Source: an uncultured Prevotellaceae bacterium
GTDB lineage: Bacteria > Bacteroidota > Bacteroidia > Bacteroidales > Bacteroidaceae
Reading direction: 5' to 3'
DNA: 48,221 bases
Assembly (NCBI GenBank): GCA_900318585.1
Contig: ONKY01000167.1
Coordinates: 1-48,221 of the forward strand
The notes below the pieces were generated by a model. It searched no databases. It was not told the DNA's origin and saw only the letters and a program-made list of their open reading frames with translations. The position numbers were made by a program, and so were the translations under genes. Below, piece after piece: positions 16,935 to 26,010 of the stretch (its first letter is position 1; each line of letters starts with the position of its first letter).

Positions 16935-19934
16935 ATGAGAAAAATGCAAAAACCATTATTTCTTCTGTTGGCTTGGTGTATGGCCAGCACTGCATTTGCC
17001 CAGTTAAAAGGCAGCGGCTTTTACCGTGTGCAGAACGTTAACACCCAGCGTTATATCACGTTTGCAAGTAAGGACGTTGTCCGTAGTGGAACAGATGTTG
17101 ACATGAAGAAGGCTCTGATTACCAAGAAAGGCTTCGAGAATGTTGTCTCTGAACCCGGTTCAGTTGTCTATATGAAGAATGCTGGTGGTAGTAACTGGGA
17201 TCTCGTTAGCCAAGGCATTGACTCCTATCAATTGACTGGACTGCATCTGACTGTCACCGACGAGGGCAGCAACACCTACTCATGCTCTGGAAAAATTAAT
17301 TCCCAAGGTGTTTCTGCCCAAAAGACGCTCTCCGACTCAAACGGTAGCAGCGACCGTGGCTATCTGGTAACCGAAGGTTCAAATAAGAAGTGGTATTTCA
17401 AGCCCATCAGCATCTCTGGCAATGAGTATTTCGGCATCAAACCGACTGTCGAGGCAACCAACGGCTATTACAGACCCTTCTATGCCAGTTTTGCCTTTTC
17501 GCCGGGTGCTGACAACATGAAGATCTATTACGTCAAACAAATCACAGCCAGTGGCGTCGCTGTCATTACTGAAGTGAATTCCGGCACCATTCCTGCTGGC
17601 ATGCCTGTCATCATCAAGTGTGCCAGCGCTTCCTACTCCAACAACCGAATTAACATCTTGAGTGGTGGCGGAGCAGCTGTCTCGGGTAACAACCTGACTG
17701 GTACATACTTTACAAATACCGTTGCCTACGACCCCGATTATCATCGTGTTCTCTCTATTGCAAGTGATGGAAGCTTGGCCTTCGTCAAGGAAACAAACCG
17801 TAGCTATCTCAATGCCAACGAGGCTGTCCTCCGCGTTCCAAAGGGTTATCCGGATGTCATGAAGGTGATGACTGAGGAGGAGTTCGCCAAAGACGAACCT
17901 GTCACCATTTCAATCTACAGTTATGAACGAGAATACGGCGAAGACAACCCTAATTTTGAATATAAAATCACTGGAACGCCTCGCGGCATCGTCACCTTGG
18001 AGTGTACGGCTGACAAGTATGCACATGCCGGCACTACTCACACCATCCGCCTGAAGGATAACTGTCTGTCAAACAGCAAAATTACTGTCGAAGAAGGCAC
18101 GCTCACCATTACCAAGGCCAAGCTGACAGCCCGTCCCGCTGATGTGACCCGTATGGCCGGTAAGCCCAATCCGACTACCTGGCAGATAGACTACAGCGGT
18201 TTTAAGAACAGCGACAACGCCAGCGTCCTCACTACTCCCATCACAGTTACTTGTACCGCCGACGCATCTTCTCCGGTTGGCACCTATCCCATCACCCTCA
18301 GCGGCGGTGATGCTCAGGACTATGAAATTCAGTACGAGGAGGGCCACCTCTATGTCATGTCTCCCTATGTGCAGGCAGTTGACGAGACCCGCGAGTATGG
18401 CGACCCCAATCCCCAGTTCCACTATACACCAGAAAATATGCTCGACGGCACGCCTTCCATCACCTGTGCTGCTGACGAGAAGTCGCCGGCCGGCGAGTAT
18501 CCTATCGTTATCTCGAGGGGAACCGTCACCAATGAAGGGGTTGAGTTCCTCAATGGTACGCTTACCGTCACCAAGGCTCGTCTGGTTGTTAAGTTCTCGC
18601 AGTCGTCCTTTACCATTAAGCAAGGAGAGAAGCTACCTGATTACATGCTGACCTATTCAGGTTGGAAGAATGATGACGACGAAAGTATTCTTGACGCACT
18701 CCCCACTATTGAGATAGACCCCAACGACATGAGTGTAGGCAATCATAAGCTGCGTCTTAAAGAAGGCACCTCATCCCGCTATCGTTTCGTATTAGGTTCC
18801 GATGCTACTCTCAAGATTGAGCCGGGTGAGCCGCTCGTGGTCAAGGCTAAGGATATTACCCGCGTCTATGGCGATCCGAATCCCGCCTTCACCTACAGTG
18901 TCGAAGGTGCTGCCATTAACGGCGAGCCTGCCATCAGCTGTAAAGATGAGAACGGCCAGGATGTTACCGCCTCTACGCCTGTAGGTACCTATACCATCAC
19001 CGTAAGCAAGGGCACCATCAGCAATTCCAACGACTCCTATGTCAGCGGAACGCTCACCATCCTTCCCGCACCCCTCACCATTTCCGCCGGCACTTATTCC
19101 CGCAAGCAAGGCGAAGAGAATCCCGACTTCACTGCCGGTCTTACCTACAGCGGCTTCAAGCTGAATGAGACTGAAGACGTGCTGACCGACAAACCAACCG
19201 TCAGCTGTGCTGCCGACAAGGACAGTGAGCCCGGCGAGTACGACGTCGTCGTTAGCGGAGCCAAGGCACAGAACTACGACATCTCATACGTCAACGGAAA
19301 ACTGGTTGTTTCTGAGGCAGACGAGCTTGTGGTCGTTGCCGAGAACTATACCCGCGAGTATGGTGAGGCCAATCCTGAATTCGCGTATACTGTCAGCGGC
19401 GCCGAGGCCGAGGGTACGCCCGAAATCTCCTGCGAGGCTACTGCAACCACTCCCGTCGGCACCTACGATATCGTCGTGGGCAAGGGTACGCTGACTAACT
19501 ACAAGACCCGCTTCACCAACGGCACGCTCACCATCACTCCCGCTACCCTGAAAGTCTCTGTAGCAGATTGCGAACGTGAGGAAGGTCAAGAGAATCCTGC
19601 TTTCACCATTCAGTATGAGGGCTGGAAGAACGGCGAGACCGAGAGCGTGCTGCTGACAAAGCCCACGGCTACCTGTGCTGCAGACAAGGACTCTAAGGAA
19701 GGTGAGTATCCCATCATCCTCGGCGGCGGTGAGGCTCAGAACTACGTGTTCGAGTATACCAACGGCGTGTTGACTGTGAAGGTACCTGCCGGCATCAATG
19801 CACTGATTGCCCGTGGACAGACCTTTGATGTCTACACACCTGCAGGCGTTCTTGTACGCCGTGCTGCAACCAATCTCAATGGACTGCCCCGTGGCATTTA
19901 CATCGTCAATGGCAAGAAGGCCGTGAAGAAATAA
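16935..19934 (+). CDS. Large secreted protein with eight MBG/Ig-like repeats and a type IX secretion-like C-terminal domain
   Basis: 999 residues. Signal peptide 1-22 (ending TAFAQ). Residues about 25-310 form a domain opening with GSGFYRVQNVNTQRYITFA, reminiscent of beta-trefoil/ricin-type folds. Residues 323-948 are eight MBG-type Ig-like repeats in strict A-B alternation: A units carry REYGDPNPxF (starts at about 323, 478, 634, 797), B units carry KQGEENPxF...YSGWKN...SVL (starts at about 397, 550, 714, 872). The last about 50 residues (INALIARGQTFDVYTPAG, then GLPRGIYIVNGKKAVKK) resemble a T9SS sorting domain, so the protein is probably exported to the surface. Likely a large adhesin-like or scaffold protein; no catalytic motif was seen. 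It has its own promoter region and is followed by a strong terminator, so it is monocistronic. Confidence 0.85.
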   Translation: MRKMQKPLFLLLAWCMASTAFAQLKGSGFYRVQNVNTQRYITFASKDVVRSGTDVDMKKALITKKGFENVVSEPGSVVYMKNAGGSNWDLVSQGIDSYQLTGLHLTVTDEGSNTYSCSGKINSQGVSAQKTLSDSNGSSDRGYLVTEGSNKKWYFKPISISGNEYFGIKPTVEATNGYYRPFYASFAFSPGADNMKIYYVKQITASGVAVITEVNSGTIPAGMPVIIKCASASYSNNRINILSGGGAAVSGNNLTGTYFTNTVAYDPDYHRVLSIASDGSLAFVKETNRSYLNANEAVLRVPKGYPDVMKVMTEEEFAKDEPVTISIYSYEREYGEDNPNFEYKITGTPRGIVTLECTADKYAHAGTTHTIRLKDNCLSNSKITVEEGTLTITKAKLTARPADVTRMAGKPNPTTWQIDYSGFKNSDNASVLTTPITVTCTADASSPVGTYPITLSGGDAQDYEIQYEEGHLYVMSPYVQAVDETREYGDPNPQFHYTPENMLDGTPSITCAADEKSPAGEYPIVISRGTVTNEGVEFLNGTLTVTKARLVVKFSQSSFTIKQGEKLPDYMLTYSGWKNDDDESILDALPTIEIDPNDMSVGNHKLRLKEGTSSRYRFVLGSDATLKIEPGEPLVVKAKDITRVYGDPNPAFTYSVEGAAINGEPAISCKDENGQDVTASTPVGTYTITVSKGTISNSNDSYVSGTLTILPAPLTISAGTYSRKQGEENPDFTAGLTYSGFKLNETEDVLTDKPTVSCAADKDSEPGEYDVVVSGAKAQNYDISYVNGKLVVSEADELVVVAENYTREYGEANPEFAYTVSGAEAEGTPEISCEATATTPVGTYDIVVGKGTLTNYKTRFTNGTLTITPATLKVSVADCEREEGQENPAFTIQYEGWKNGETESVLLTKPTATCAADKDSKEGEYPIILGGGEAQNYVFEYTNGVLTVKVPAGINALIARGQTFDVYTPAGVLVRRAATNLNGLPRGIYIVNGKKAVKK

Positions 19935-20014
19935 AGACTGCCGAGGGGACAATAGAGTGACTCTTGCCTGGTTTGCAATGAGTTTTGCTCGCAAGGCTGT
20001 ACCTTTAATCCGAC

Positions 20015-20056
20015 AAGCAGGGAGTTTCGAGCGAAACTCCCTGCTTAATTTTTGTT
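20015..20056 (+). terminator. Strong intrinsic terminator after the MBG-repeat gene
   Basis: Perfect 15-bp inverted repeat AAGCAGGGAGTTTCG (20015-20029) with CGAAACTCCCTGCTT (20032-20046), followed by AATTTTTGTTTCTT. The U-rich tail is on the plus strand. Confidence 0.9.
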
Positions 20057-20151
20057 TCTTACGGCGAAACAAATGTAAAACACCGACTTTCTTCTGATAC
20101 TTCGGTTTTTTGTAACGTACTTCCCCCGTGTTCCGATAAACAGGAAAAGAA

Positions 20152-20191
20152 CTGACCCTTCTGTCTCCTAAGTAGGGGTCAGAAGGGTCAG
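20152..20191 (-). terminator. Probable terminator of the symporter gene
   Basis: Perfect 12-bp inverted repeat CTGACCCTTCTG (20152-20163) / CAGAAGGGTCAG (20180-20191) with a 16-base loop. On the minus strand it is followed by TTCTTTTCC. It lies about 50 bases past the stop codon of the minus-strand symporter gene. Confidence 0.6.
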
Positions 20192-20243
20192 AACTTATTG
20201 GATATAAACTATATTTCTGTGCGCGCGTAAGAAACAGGATAGA

Positions 20244-21767
20244 TTACTTGTAGCACTCGAAAATCTTATCCACAGTCTCGCGCTTCATCTTGGGCGACAG
20301 CAGGCTGACAATCCAAACAACGGGGAAACCGCCAACCATAGCGATGGCACCGCAGTTGATGGGGTTGATGGGGTTGCCTAAGAGCATATTGATAACCGTG
20401 AGACCTACGCCCCAGATGAAGCAAGCCCAAACGGAGGCCGTGGTCACACCGCGCCAGTAGAGACCGAGCATGAACGGTGCCAGGAAGGCGCCTGCCAACG
20501 CACCCCATGAAATACCCATGAGCTGGGCGATGAATGTCGGTGGATTGAGGGCGATGAGCAGGGAGATGACGATGAAGAACATAATCAGCACACGCATCAC
20601 CACAACCTTGCGGCGCTCAATCTTCTCGGCCACGATGTCGTCAATGGTACCGTCCTCCACTTCACCGGGCAGCGACTTCTTGTCGCGATAGATTAGGTCG
20701 AGCGTCATCGTTGACGAAGAAGTAAGTACGAGTGAGGCCAGTGTAGACATAGAAGCCGAGAGCACCAGCAACACCACGAGGGCGATCAGCACGTCGGGCA
20801 GGGTGACAAGCATGGCAGGTACAATCGAGTCGAAGGCAATCTTGCCGGTAGTCTCATTGATGACGGGATCATAGAGACGCCCGAAGCCACCAAGGAAGTA
20901 GCAGCCACCAGCCACGATGAAGGCGAAGATGGTAGAAATGACAGTACCGCGCTTGATGGCGCTCTCGTCGGTAATGGAGTAGAACTTACCCACCATCTGC
21001 GGCAGTCCCATCGTGCCGAGCGAGGTCAGTATTACCACGCCCAACAGTCCCCAGGGATCGGGGCCGAACCATGAGGCGAAGCCGCCGTTCACGGCAGGGT
21101 CGGCGTCGGAAGGTATCTGCGCCAGCTTCTCTACGGCCGTTGCCAGTCCTCCCTGCGCATTCAATACGGCCAGGATGACTGCCACGATGCCGAAGAGCAT
21201 GATGATGCCTTGGATGAAGTCGTTCATGGCCGTGGCCTTGTAACCGCCGATGATGACGTAGACGGCGGTGAGGATTGACATGATGATGACACAATACTCG
21301 TAGGGTATCTCGAAGCCCATCTCAAAGAGTCGGGAAATGCCGCTGTACACGCCAGCTGTATAGGGAATCAGGAACACGAATGCAATGACAGATGCTGTCA
21401 CGCGGAGACCTTGGTCGGCGAAACGGGTGCCGAAAAAGTCGGGCATGGTGCGCGACTCGATGTGCTGCGTCATCAGCTTCGTTCGACGACCCAGGATGAG
21501 CCATGCCAAGAGGGAGCCGATGATGGCATTGCCGATACCAATCCAGGCACTCGACATACCGTACTTCCATCCGAATTGTCCGGCATAGCCCACGAAGACC
21601 ACTGCCGAGAAATAAGATGTGCCGAAGGCGAAGGCAGTGAGCCAGGGACCTACTGCGCGTCCGCCAAGAACAAAACCGTCAACACTGCTGGCCTGCTTGC
21701 GTGAATATATACCCACACCTACCATCACGACCAGGAAAATTAATGTTAGTAAAACCTTGAAAATCAT
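20244..21767 (-). CDS. Sodium:solute symporter family (SSS) transporter
   Basis: 507-residue inner-membrane transporter with about 13 helices, of the LeuT-fold SSS family. Diagnostic features: GGRAVGPWLTAFAFGTSYFSA near the N-terminus, AVYVIIGGYKATAMNDFIQG (the family signature in TM5-6), LGTMGLPQM and SASMSTLASLVLTSSS for the second Na+ site region. The pattern is closest to PutP/proline-type and related Na+ symporters, but substrate prediction from motifs alone is weak. The ATG at 21767 lies only three bases from a GC-rich palindrome (21771-21800) that occupies the place of the ribosome binding site. The porin gene lies upstream in the same direction, so the two may be cotranscribed. Confidence 0.9.
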   Translation of the reverse strand: MIFKVLLTLIFLVVMVGVGIYSRKQASSVDGFVLGGRAVGPWLTAFAFGTSYFSAVVFVGYAGQFGWKYGMSSAWIGIGNAIIGSLLAWLILGRRTKLMTQHIESRTMPDFFGTRFADQGLRVTASVIAFVFLIPYTAGVYSGISRLFEMGFEIPYEYCVIIMSILTAVYVIIGGYKATAMNDFIQGIIMLFGIVAVILAVLNAQGGLATAVEKLAQIPSDADPAVNGGFASWFGPDPWGLLGVVILTSLGTMGLPQMVGKFYSITDESAIKRGTVISTIFAFIVAGGCYFLGGFGRLYDPVINETTGKIAFDSIVPAMLVTLPDVLIALVVLLVLSASMSTLASLVLTSSSTMTLDLIYRDKKSLPGEVEDGTIDDIVAEKIERRKVVVMRVLIMFFIVISLLIALNPPTFIAQLMGISWGALAGAFLAPFMLGLYWRGVTTASVWACFIWGVGLTVINMLLGNPINPINCGAIAMVGGFPVVWIVSLLSPKMKRETVDKIFECYK

Positions 21768-21770
21768 AAA

Positions 21771-21800
21771 CCCACCCCCAGCCCCTCCCCAGGGGAGGGG
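21771..21800. repeat. GC-rich palindromic element, copy 1
   Basis: Core CCCCTCCCC-A-GGGGAGGGG preceded by CCCACCCCCAG. On the minus strand it sits directly before the start codon of the symporter, where its hairpin would include the ribosome-binding region. It matches the element at 33661-33690 at 24 of 30 positions by my alignment. Confidence 0.85.
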
Positions 21801-21867
21801 AGCTTGGTTAGTTTCAGGGGGTAAAACCTTTTTGTTATTAATGCCACTCTCCCGAGTCTTTCAGACT

Positions 21868-21899
21868 CCCCTCCCCTGGGGAGGGGTTAGGGGAATGGG
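21868..21899. repeat. GC-rich palindromic element, copy 2 (inverted relative to copy 1)
   Basis: CCCCTCCCC-T-GGGGAGGGG followed by TTAGGGGAATGGG, i.e. the reverse orientation of copy 1. It lies just after the stop codon of the porin gene and could act as its terminator or RNA-end stabiliser. Copies 1 and 2 bound the 134-base porin-symporter gap. Confidence 0.85.
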
Positions 21900-21901
21900 T
21901 T

Positions 21902-22999
21902 CTAAAACGCAACCTGTACCTGAGCCTGGAGCCAGTTATAGTCGTCGCCGAGGTTGTCGCCAAGAAGGCAACGGGTGTACTGCAGTTGGAGACGGCACTT
22001 CTTGTAGAACCAGTATTGCAGGCCGACGGTTAGGTTCGTCTGGTCCCAGCCGTCTACATTGGTGTTGCGGTCGTAGGTCTCGCCAGAGGCTACGATGTCA
22101 AGAGCATCCACCACGGGGATGCAGGTGGTGACGTAGCCGCCACGTGAGCCTACCTCGCCGTCTTCACCGCCGAGCCACTCGGCACGGATGCTGGCTGGAC
22201 GGGCCTCCTTGTACTGGGCGGGGGAGTAGGCCTGTGTCTTGTATTCTGCGCCTACGCTGTAGCGATTGCGCTTATAGTTGTCGCCAACATGGATATCGGG
22301 GTTCCACTTTGCCGTACCTACGGCGCAACCAGTACCGAGATAGCCTGATGCTACTAGGCGAAGGCCGTCGAACGGCTTCACTTCGAGCTTAGCGATGAAG
22401 TCTTTCTGATTGTTGAGGTCTTTGCGATTGATGCCCTGTCCGCTCATCAGGGCGAGCTCATAGTGCAGGTGGTTATCAAGCAGGTCGCCGTAGACCTCCA
22501 TACCCATGTCGCGGCCGTAGTTCACGCCGTTCAGGGGGTCGGGACCTTCGCCGGCCAGATAGAGCACGGCCTGCGAGTAGACGTCAATGAGTTCGAGCAT
22601 GGTAGGGGAAAGGGGATTCTCCATCGTATAGCTGTGTTTGAACTGTCCGATGCGGAAGGTCAGAGACTTGTCGTTGGAGATGCGGTAGTCGGTGTAATAC
22701 TCTTGGACTACGCTAGAAAAATCGTGCATGAACATGAACGACCATCTGTCTGTGATGCGGGCTTTTGCCCAGAGAAGGGTACGCTTGAGATTGTACGAGT
22801 TTGTCTTCTTGCCGTTGGGATCCTGGTATGACCAGCCTCCCTGTGCGTAACCATTGAACGTGATTCGGCTGGTGAAGTCCTTCATCCAGTCAATGTCACT
22901 GTCCTTCTTCTGATTTGCCTGTTGCCCCATGGCGGCAACACTGCTGAACACTGCCAGCGCCACTGCCAATGTCCTTAACATGAAACTTTTCTTTCTCAT
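21902..22999 (-). CDS. Outer-membrane porin (OprO/OprP, phosphate-selective porin-like)
   Basis: 365 residues. Signal peptide 1-25 (cleavage after AAMGQ). The mature protein has the alternating strand pattern of a 14-18-stranded barrel (FNGYAQGGWSYQD, WSFMFMHDFSSVVQEYYTDYR, LTFRIGQFKHSY, LRLVASGYLG) and ends in Phe, as outer-membrane barrels do. The motif RIGQFKHSYTMENP is typical of the OprO/P family. Likely role: diffusion of small anionic or other solutes, partnered here with an SSS symporter downstream. The -7 box at 23040-23047 gives about a 40-base leader. Solute selectivity cannot be read from the sequence. Confidence 0.85.
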   Translation of the reverse strand: MRKKSFMLRTLAVALAVFSSVAAMGQQANQKKDSDIDWMKDFTSRITFNGYAQGGWSYQDPNGKKTNSYNLKRTLLWAKARITDRWSFMFMHDFSSVVQEYYTDYRISNDKSLTFRIGQFKHSYTMENPLSPTMLELIDVYSQAVLYLAGEGPDPLNGVNYGRDMGMEVYGDLLDNHLHYELALMSGQGINRKDLNNQKDFIAKLEVKPFDGLRLVASGYLGTGCAVGTAKWNPDIHVGDNYKRNRYSVGAEYKTQAYSPAQYKEARPASIRAEWLGGEDGEVGSRGGYVTTCIPVVDALDIVASGETYDRNTNVDGWDQTNLTVGLQYWFYKKCRLQLQYTRCLLGDNLGDDYNWLQAQVQVAF

Positions 23000-23039
23000 T
23001 TTTTCATCGTTTTATTTAAATGGTTGGTTCATGCGGGTG

Positions 23040-23047
23040 CAAAGGTA
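23040..23047 (-). promoter_or_regulatory. -7 box of the porin(-symporter) unit
   Basis: TACCTTTG on the minus strand, about 40 bases before the porin ATG. The nearest upstream TTTG is 23 bases away (23071-23074), longer than the usual 19-20, so the promoter may be weak or regulated. Confidence 0.55.
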
Positions 23048-23114
23048 CGGCTTTTCTTTCAATTATACGACAAAAAGAAAGAAAAACTTACAAAAAACGA
23101 GCAAATAGTTATAA

Positions 23115-24113
23115 TTACCGGAAAGAGTCAGTAAGGAGCTTGATTTCTATCTGCGGCGAAATGCGCTCGTAGAGGATATTGTAGACGGCGTCGAGGATGG
23201 GCATGTTGACGTGGCAGTGGCGGTTGATTTCCTTCATGCACTTTGTGCCGAAGTAGCCCTCGGCTATCATTTCCATCTCTATCTGTGCTGACTTCACGCT
23301 GTAGCCCTTGCCTATCATGGTGCCGAAGGTGCGATTGCGTGAGAAGTTGGAGTAGCCCGTAACCAAGAGGTCTCCCATATAGACGGAGTCGGTGATGTTT
23401 CGCTCTACGTTGGGGCTGATGGTGTTGAGGAAGCGACTCATCTCCTGCACGGCATTGGCCATGAGAACGGCCTGGAAGTTGTCGCCGAACTTCAGGCCGG
23501 AGCAGATGCCTGCGGCAATGGCGTAGACATTCTTCAAAACGGAGGAATACTCAATACCGATGACGTCGGAAGAAGTCTTGGTCTTGATGTATTCTGACGA
23601 GAGCACGTCAGCGAAGGCTTGTGCCTTTTCGCGGTCGGCACAGCCTACAGTGAGGTAGCTCAGGCGTTCCAGTGCTACCTCCTCAGCATGGCTGGGACCG
23701 CCGAGGCAGGCCAGACAGCTATAGGGCACGTCGAATACCTGGTGGAAGTACTCGGAGCAGACAAGGTTGTCGTCGGGAACGATGCCCTTGATGGCTGTGA
23801 CGATGTACTTGTCCTTCAGTCGCGTCTTGAGTTTCTTCAGATGGCTCTTCAGGTAAGGCGACGGAGTGACGAACACCAGTGTGTCGTAAAGCTGTACAAT
23901 CTTGTTGATGTCGCTCTCAAAGTGTATCTCGTCGACGTTGAAGTGGACGCTGGTCAGATAGCTCGGGTTGTGACCCATGCGGCGGAAATCGTCAATCTGG
24001 TCGTCGCGGCGCATGTACCAGCCGATGTGGTGGGTGTGGCCCACCACAATCTTGGCAATGGCTGTTGCCCAACTTCCGCCGCCGATAATTGCTATCTTTC
24101 CGCAGTCGTACAT
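23115..24113 (-). CDS. gpsA: Glycerol-3-phosphate dehydrogenase, NAD(P)+
   Basis: Makes sn-glycerol 3-phosphate from dihydroxyacetone phosphate for phospholipid synthesis. 332 residues, the normal length. The N-terminal dinucleotide-binding loop is KIAIIGGGSWATAIAKI; the conserved VTAIKGI and GGPSHAEEV motifs and the catalytic-domain segment YSSVLKNVYAIAAGICSGLKFGDN follow. It lies 15 bases downstream of lysS in the same direction, a conserved pair in Bacteroidales, where pgi often follows; here pgi is replaced by the porin/symporter genes. Confidence 0.95.
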   Translation of the reverse strand: MYDCGKIAIIGGGSWATAIAKIVVGHTHHIGWYMRRDDQIDDFRRMGHNPSYLTSVHFNVDEIHFESDINKIVQLYDTLVFVTPSPYLKSHLKKLKTRLKDKYIVTAIKGIVPDDNLVCSEYFHQVFDVPYSCLACLGGPSHAEEVALERLSYLTVGCADREKAQAFADVLSSEYIKTKTSSDVIGIEYSSVLKNVYAIAAGICSGLKFGDNFQAVLMANAVQEMSRFLNTISPNVERNITDSVYMGDLLVTGYSNFSRNRTFGTMIGKGYSVKSAQIEMEMIAEGYFGTKCMKEINRHCHVNMPILDAVYNILYERISPQIEIKLLTDSFR

Positions 24114-24128
24114 TTATTCTAATTCTAA

Positions 24129-25856
24129 TTAGGCTTGCGCCTTCTCAATCCATGCAGCGACTTCGTCAACACTGGGTTTCTGCATCTCCAGCTTGTACTT
24201 CTTGACTATGTCGCCGATTTTCTGCTGAAGTCCTTGTGGCTTTTCGTCCTTGATGTTCTGCACAAGGTTAAAGCCAGCCTTGCGGAGGACGGGCACCCAC
24301 TCTTCGGCGACGCCTACCTCTGCCCACTCGGCGGGGGTGGACTGGGGAATCTTCTTCTCGGGCTTCATCTGCGGGAAGAGCATAATCTCTCCAATGGCAA
24401 ATTTACCTGTAAGGAGCATGACCAGACGGTCGATACCGATGCCGATGCCAAAGGTGGGAGGCATACCATACTGCAGGGCACGCAGGAAGTCATGGTCGAT
24501 GATCATGGCCTCGTCGTCGCCCTTGTCGGCCAGTCGCATCTGTTCTACAAAGCGCTCCTCCTGATCGATTGGGTCGTTCAGCTCGGAGTAGGCGTTGGCA
24601 AGCTCCTTACCGTTGACCATGAGCTCGAAACGCTCAGTGAGGCCGGGCTTGGAGCGGTGCATTTTCGTCAGGGGTGACATCTCAACGGGATAGTCGGTAA
24701 TGAAGGTAGGCTGGATGAATGTACCCTCGCAGAATTCACCGAAAAGCTCGTCAATGAGCTTACCCTTGCCCATGGTCTCATCCACATCCATGTCTTTCGA
24801 CAGGCAGAACGCCCGAATCTCCTCCTCGGTCTTGCCGTCACAGTCAAAGCCCGTCTTCTCCTTAATGGCGTCAAGGATGGGCAGCCGACGGAACGGTGCA
24901 CGGAACGAGATTACCTTTCCGTCAATCTCGACCTCGGGCTTGCCATTGACAGCAGTACAGATCTGCTCGAGCATTTTCTCCGTAAAGGTCATACCCCACA
25001 GCAGGTCTTTATAGCTGACATAGAGCTCCATGCAGGTGAACTCGGGGTTGTGGGTCTTGTCCATACCTTCGTTGCGGAAATTCTTGCCCATTTCGTATAC
25101 GCCCTCGAAGCCTCCCACGATAAGACGTTTCAGATAGAGCTCCGTAGCGATACGCATATACATATCTTGGTTGAGCGCGTTGAAATGCGTGACAAACGGA
25201 CGAGCCGAAGCTCCACCGGCAATATTCTGCAGGATGGGCGTGTCGACCTCTGTATAGCCTGCCTCATCGAGAATGCTGCGCATGGTGCGGATAATAGTGG
25301 CACGCTTCAGGAACGTTTCCTTTACGCCGTCGTTGACCACGAGGTCGACGTAGCGCTGGCGGTAGCGCAACTCAGGGTCATCGAACTTGTCGTAGGCCAC
25401 GCCGTCCTTGTACTTCACGATGGGCAGCGGCTTGAGCGACTTGCTGAGTAGTGTCAGTTCCTTGGCATGGACACTGATCTCGCCCGTCTGAGTACGGAAC
25501 ACGGTGCCCTTGACGCCGATGAAATCACCGATGTCGAGCAGACGCTTGAATACTGTATTATATAAATCTTTGTTCTCGCCTGGACAGATGTCGTCGCGGG
25601 TGATATACACCTGAATACGACCTTTGGAATCTTGGAGCTCTGCAAAAGATGCCTTACCCATGACACGGCGACTCATCATACGTCCGGCAATGGACACCTC
25701 ACGTTCGGTACCGTCCTGAAACTCCGCTCTTATGTCGGTTGAAAAAGCGTTGGTGGGATACTCTGCTGCGGGATATGGGTCAATACCCATTTGACGTAGC
25801 TCCTGAAGGCTCTGGCGACGGCCTATCTCTTGTTCACTCAGTTCTAAAACGTTCAT
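24129..25856 (-). CDS. lysS: Lysyl-tRNA synthetase, class II
   Basis: Charges tRNA-Lys. 575 residues from the ATG at 25856 (MNVLELSEQEIGRRQ); the frame is open further upstream but that part overlaps the promoter. N-terminal OB-fold anticodon-binding domain (about 60-170, AGRMMSRRVMGKASFAELQD), then the class II core with motif 2 (MGKNFRNEGMDKTHNPEFTCMELY region) and motif 3 (GIGIDRLVMLLTG). A C-terminal extension of about 70 residues is typical of Bacteroidetes LysRS. First gene of the lysS-gpsA unit. Confidence 0.97.
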   Translation of the reverse strand: MNVLELSEQEIGRRQSLQELRQMGIDPYPAAEYPTNAFSTDIRAEFQDGTEREVSIAGRMMSRRVMGKASFAELQDSKGRIQVYITRDDICPGENKDLYNTVFKRLLDIGDFIGVKGTVFRTQTGEISVHAKELTLLSKSLKPLPIVKYKDGVAYDKFDDPELRYRQRYVDLVVNDGVKETFLKRATIIRTMRSILDEAGYTEVDTPILQNIAGGASARPFVTHFNALNQDMYMRIATELYLKRLIVGGFEGVYEMGKNFRNEGMDKTHNPEFTCMELYVSYKDLLWGMTFTEKMLEQICTAVNGKPEVEIDGKVISFRAPFRRLPILDAIKEKTGFDCDGKTEEEIRAFCLSKDMDVDETMGKGKLIDELFGEFCEGTFIQPTFITDYPVEMSPLTKMHRSKPGLTERFELMVNGKELANAYSELNDPIDQEERFVEQMRLADKGDDEAMIIDHDFLRALQYGMPPTFGIGIGIDRLVMLLTGKFAIGEIMLFPQMKPEKKIPQSTPAEWAEVGVAEEWVPVLRKAGFNLVQNIKDEKPQGLQQKIGDIVKKYKLEMQKPSVDEVAAWIEKAQA

Positions 25857-25888
25857 AATTATCTGTAGAATATTCTTGAAAGTGGGTG

Positions 25889-25896
25889 CAAAATTA
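25889..25896 (-). promoter_or_regulatory. -7 box of lysS
   Basis: TAATTTTG on the minus strand, 32 bases before the lysS ATG. No good -33 TTTG is seen at the expected distance. Confidence 0.5.
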
Positions 25897-25956
25897 CTAA
25901 AAATATTGCGAAATATGCTATGAATCAAAAAATATTTGCAAAAAAAGTGTTTTGTC

Positions 25957-25988
25957 TTTGGTAGTTCAGAATATTTTTACTATTTTTG
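25957..25988 (+). promoter_or_regulatory. Promoter of the ROK gene triplet
   Basis: TTTG (25957-25960), a 20-base spacer, TATTTTTG (25981-25988). It fixes the first ROK start at 26011, because an upstream in-frame TTG (25936) lies before this promoter. Confidence 0.8.
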
Positions 25989-26010
25989 CTGCATCTTTAC
26001 CAGCATAACT

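Larger units (their letters stand above)
19935..20243. other. 309-base gap between converging genes
   Basis: No gene. It separates the MBG-repeat gene (plus) from the symporter gene (minus) and holds two inverted repeats that look like the terminators of each (20015-20056 and 20152-20191). The rest shows nothing recognisable. Confidence 0.8.

Noticed and set aside
19284..20072. Minus-strand open frame across the end of the MBG-repeat gene
   Set aside because: Shadow of the repeat-coding region; ends in the intergenic terminator and has no supporting motif.
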